Shown one piece after another: positions 6,390 through 6,638 of a stretch of DNA of 6,638 nt. The notes beneath the pieces are model-generated. The model searched no databases. It saw nothing but the letters and a program-made list of their open reading frames with translations, and was not told the origin of the DNA. The DNA is taken from the NCBI GenBank assembly GCA_001802655.1, contig MGZO01000029.1, positions 24,851-31,488 on the forward strand. The letters are read 5' to 3'. The stretch comes from Hydrogenophilales bacterium RIFOXYD1_FULL_62_11. GTDB taxonomy: Bacteria > Pseudomonadota > Gammaproteobacteria > Burkholderiales > Thiobacillaceae. Position 1 is the stretch's first letter, and each line of letters begins with the position of its first letter. A program made the position numbers and the translations under genes.

Positions 6390-6638
6390 ATGAAACTTGC
6401 TCTGGTGACTCGACTTCTCGCAACAAGCTTGGTCATTCTGCTGCCTGTTACCACCTATTCGGCAGAAGCAGCAGTGGGCAAGGCAGCAGCTGATAGCCCC
6501 ACACTTTCTAGCGAGGATATGAACGCGATTAGTGAACGTATCCGTCAAACGGGTGCAAAGATGCGCGCCGACCTCAAGGAGGCACGAGCCCGACTCGAAG
6601 CGCAGCGGGTGGAGCAGGAAGTAGCGCGCAAACTGCAG
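6390..6638 (+). CDS. Exported helix-rich protein of unknown function, 3'-truncated by the window edge
   Basis: Only the first 83 codons are visible, and the frame is still open at the right edge. The start is supported by a good Shine-Dalgarno and a classical Sec signal peptide. That signal has K2 and R8, a hydrophobic core LLATSLVILLPV and a likely signal peptidase I site after TYSA (residues 22-25). No lipobox cysteine is present, so a periplasmic or secreted product is more likely than a lipoprotein. The mature part begins with an Ala-rich stretch. From about residue 42 it becomes strongly charged and helical, rich in Arg, Glu, Ala and Gln (for example MRADLKEARARLEAQR), which suggests a coiled coil. 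I do not recognise the family. It is 151 bases from clpA and the hairpins lie between them, so it is probably a separate unit. Confidence 0.75.
   Translation, partial: MKLALVTRLLATSLVILLPVTTYSAEAAVGKAAADSPTLSSEDMNAISERIRQTGAKMRADLKEARARLEAQRVEQEVARKLQ

Noticed and set aside
6315..6548. 77-residue minus-strand frame at the right end
   Set aside because: It overlaps the signal-peptide gene, which has a proper ribosome site and export signal; the minus frame has neither.

Overview
The window looks like ordinary chromosome of a Gram-negative bacterium. The ClpS-ClpA pair, a SucB closely similar to enterobacterial SucB in its catalytic domain, Shine-Dalgarno-led starts and moderately high G+C point to Pseudomonadota, most plausibly the beta or gamma class. 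I cannot name the genus. All recognised genes are on the + strand.

Layout. (1) Positions 1-1021 hold the 3' part of sucB/odhB, the E2 succinyltransferase of 2-oxoglutarate dehydrogenase. It is cut by the left edge inside the lipoyl domain. Its linker has no recognisable E3-binding domain, which is unusual for a bacterial E2. No lpd (E3) gene follows. (2) A 136-base gap with a candidate promoter leads to a two-gene signalling unit. The first gene is a 560-residue REC-TPR response regulator (1158-2840), similar in architecture to VieB. Sixteen bases later comes a 217-residue soluble histidine kinase with no sensor domain (2857-3510). (3) A 163-base gap with an inverted repeat and a weak promoter candidate precedes clpS (3674-3982). 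clpA follows with zero spacing (3983-6238). (4) A 151-base gap with two small hairpins precedes the start of a gene for an exported, helix-rich protein of unknown function (6390 to the right edge).

How the genes work together. ClpS delivers N-degron substrates to the ClpA unfoldase, which feeds ClpP (not in this window). The kinase and the REC-TPR protein are probably cognate partners. With no DNA-binding or enzymatic output domain and no sensor, both input and output probably run through protein-protein contacts, with the TPR array as the likely docking surface. Nothing in the sequence links the sucB, signalling and clp units functionally. I see no mobile elements, CRISPR arrays, tRNA or rRNA genes. 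The least ordinary items are the sucB lacking an E3-binding domain and the sensorless kinase/REC-TPR pair.
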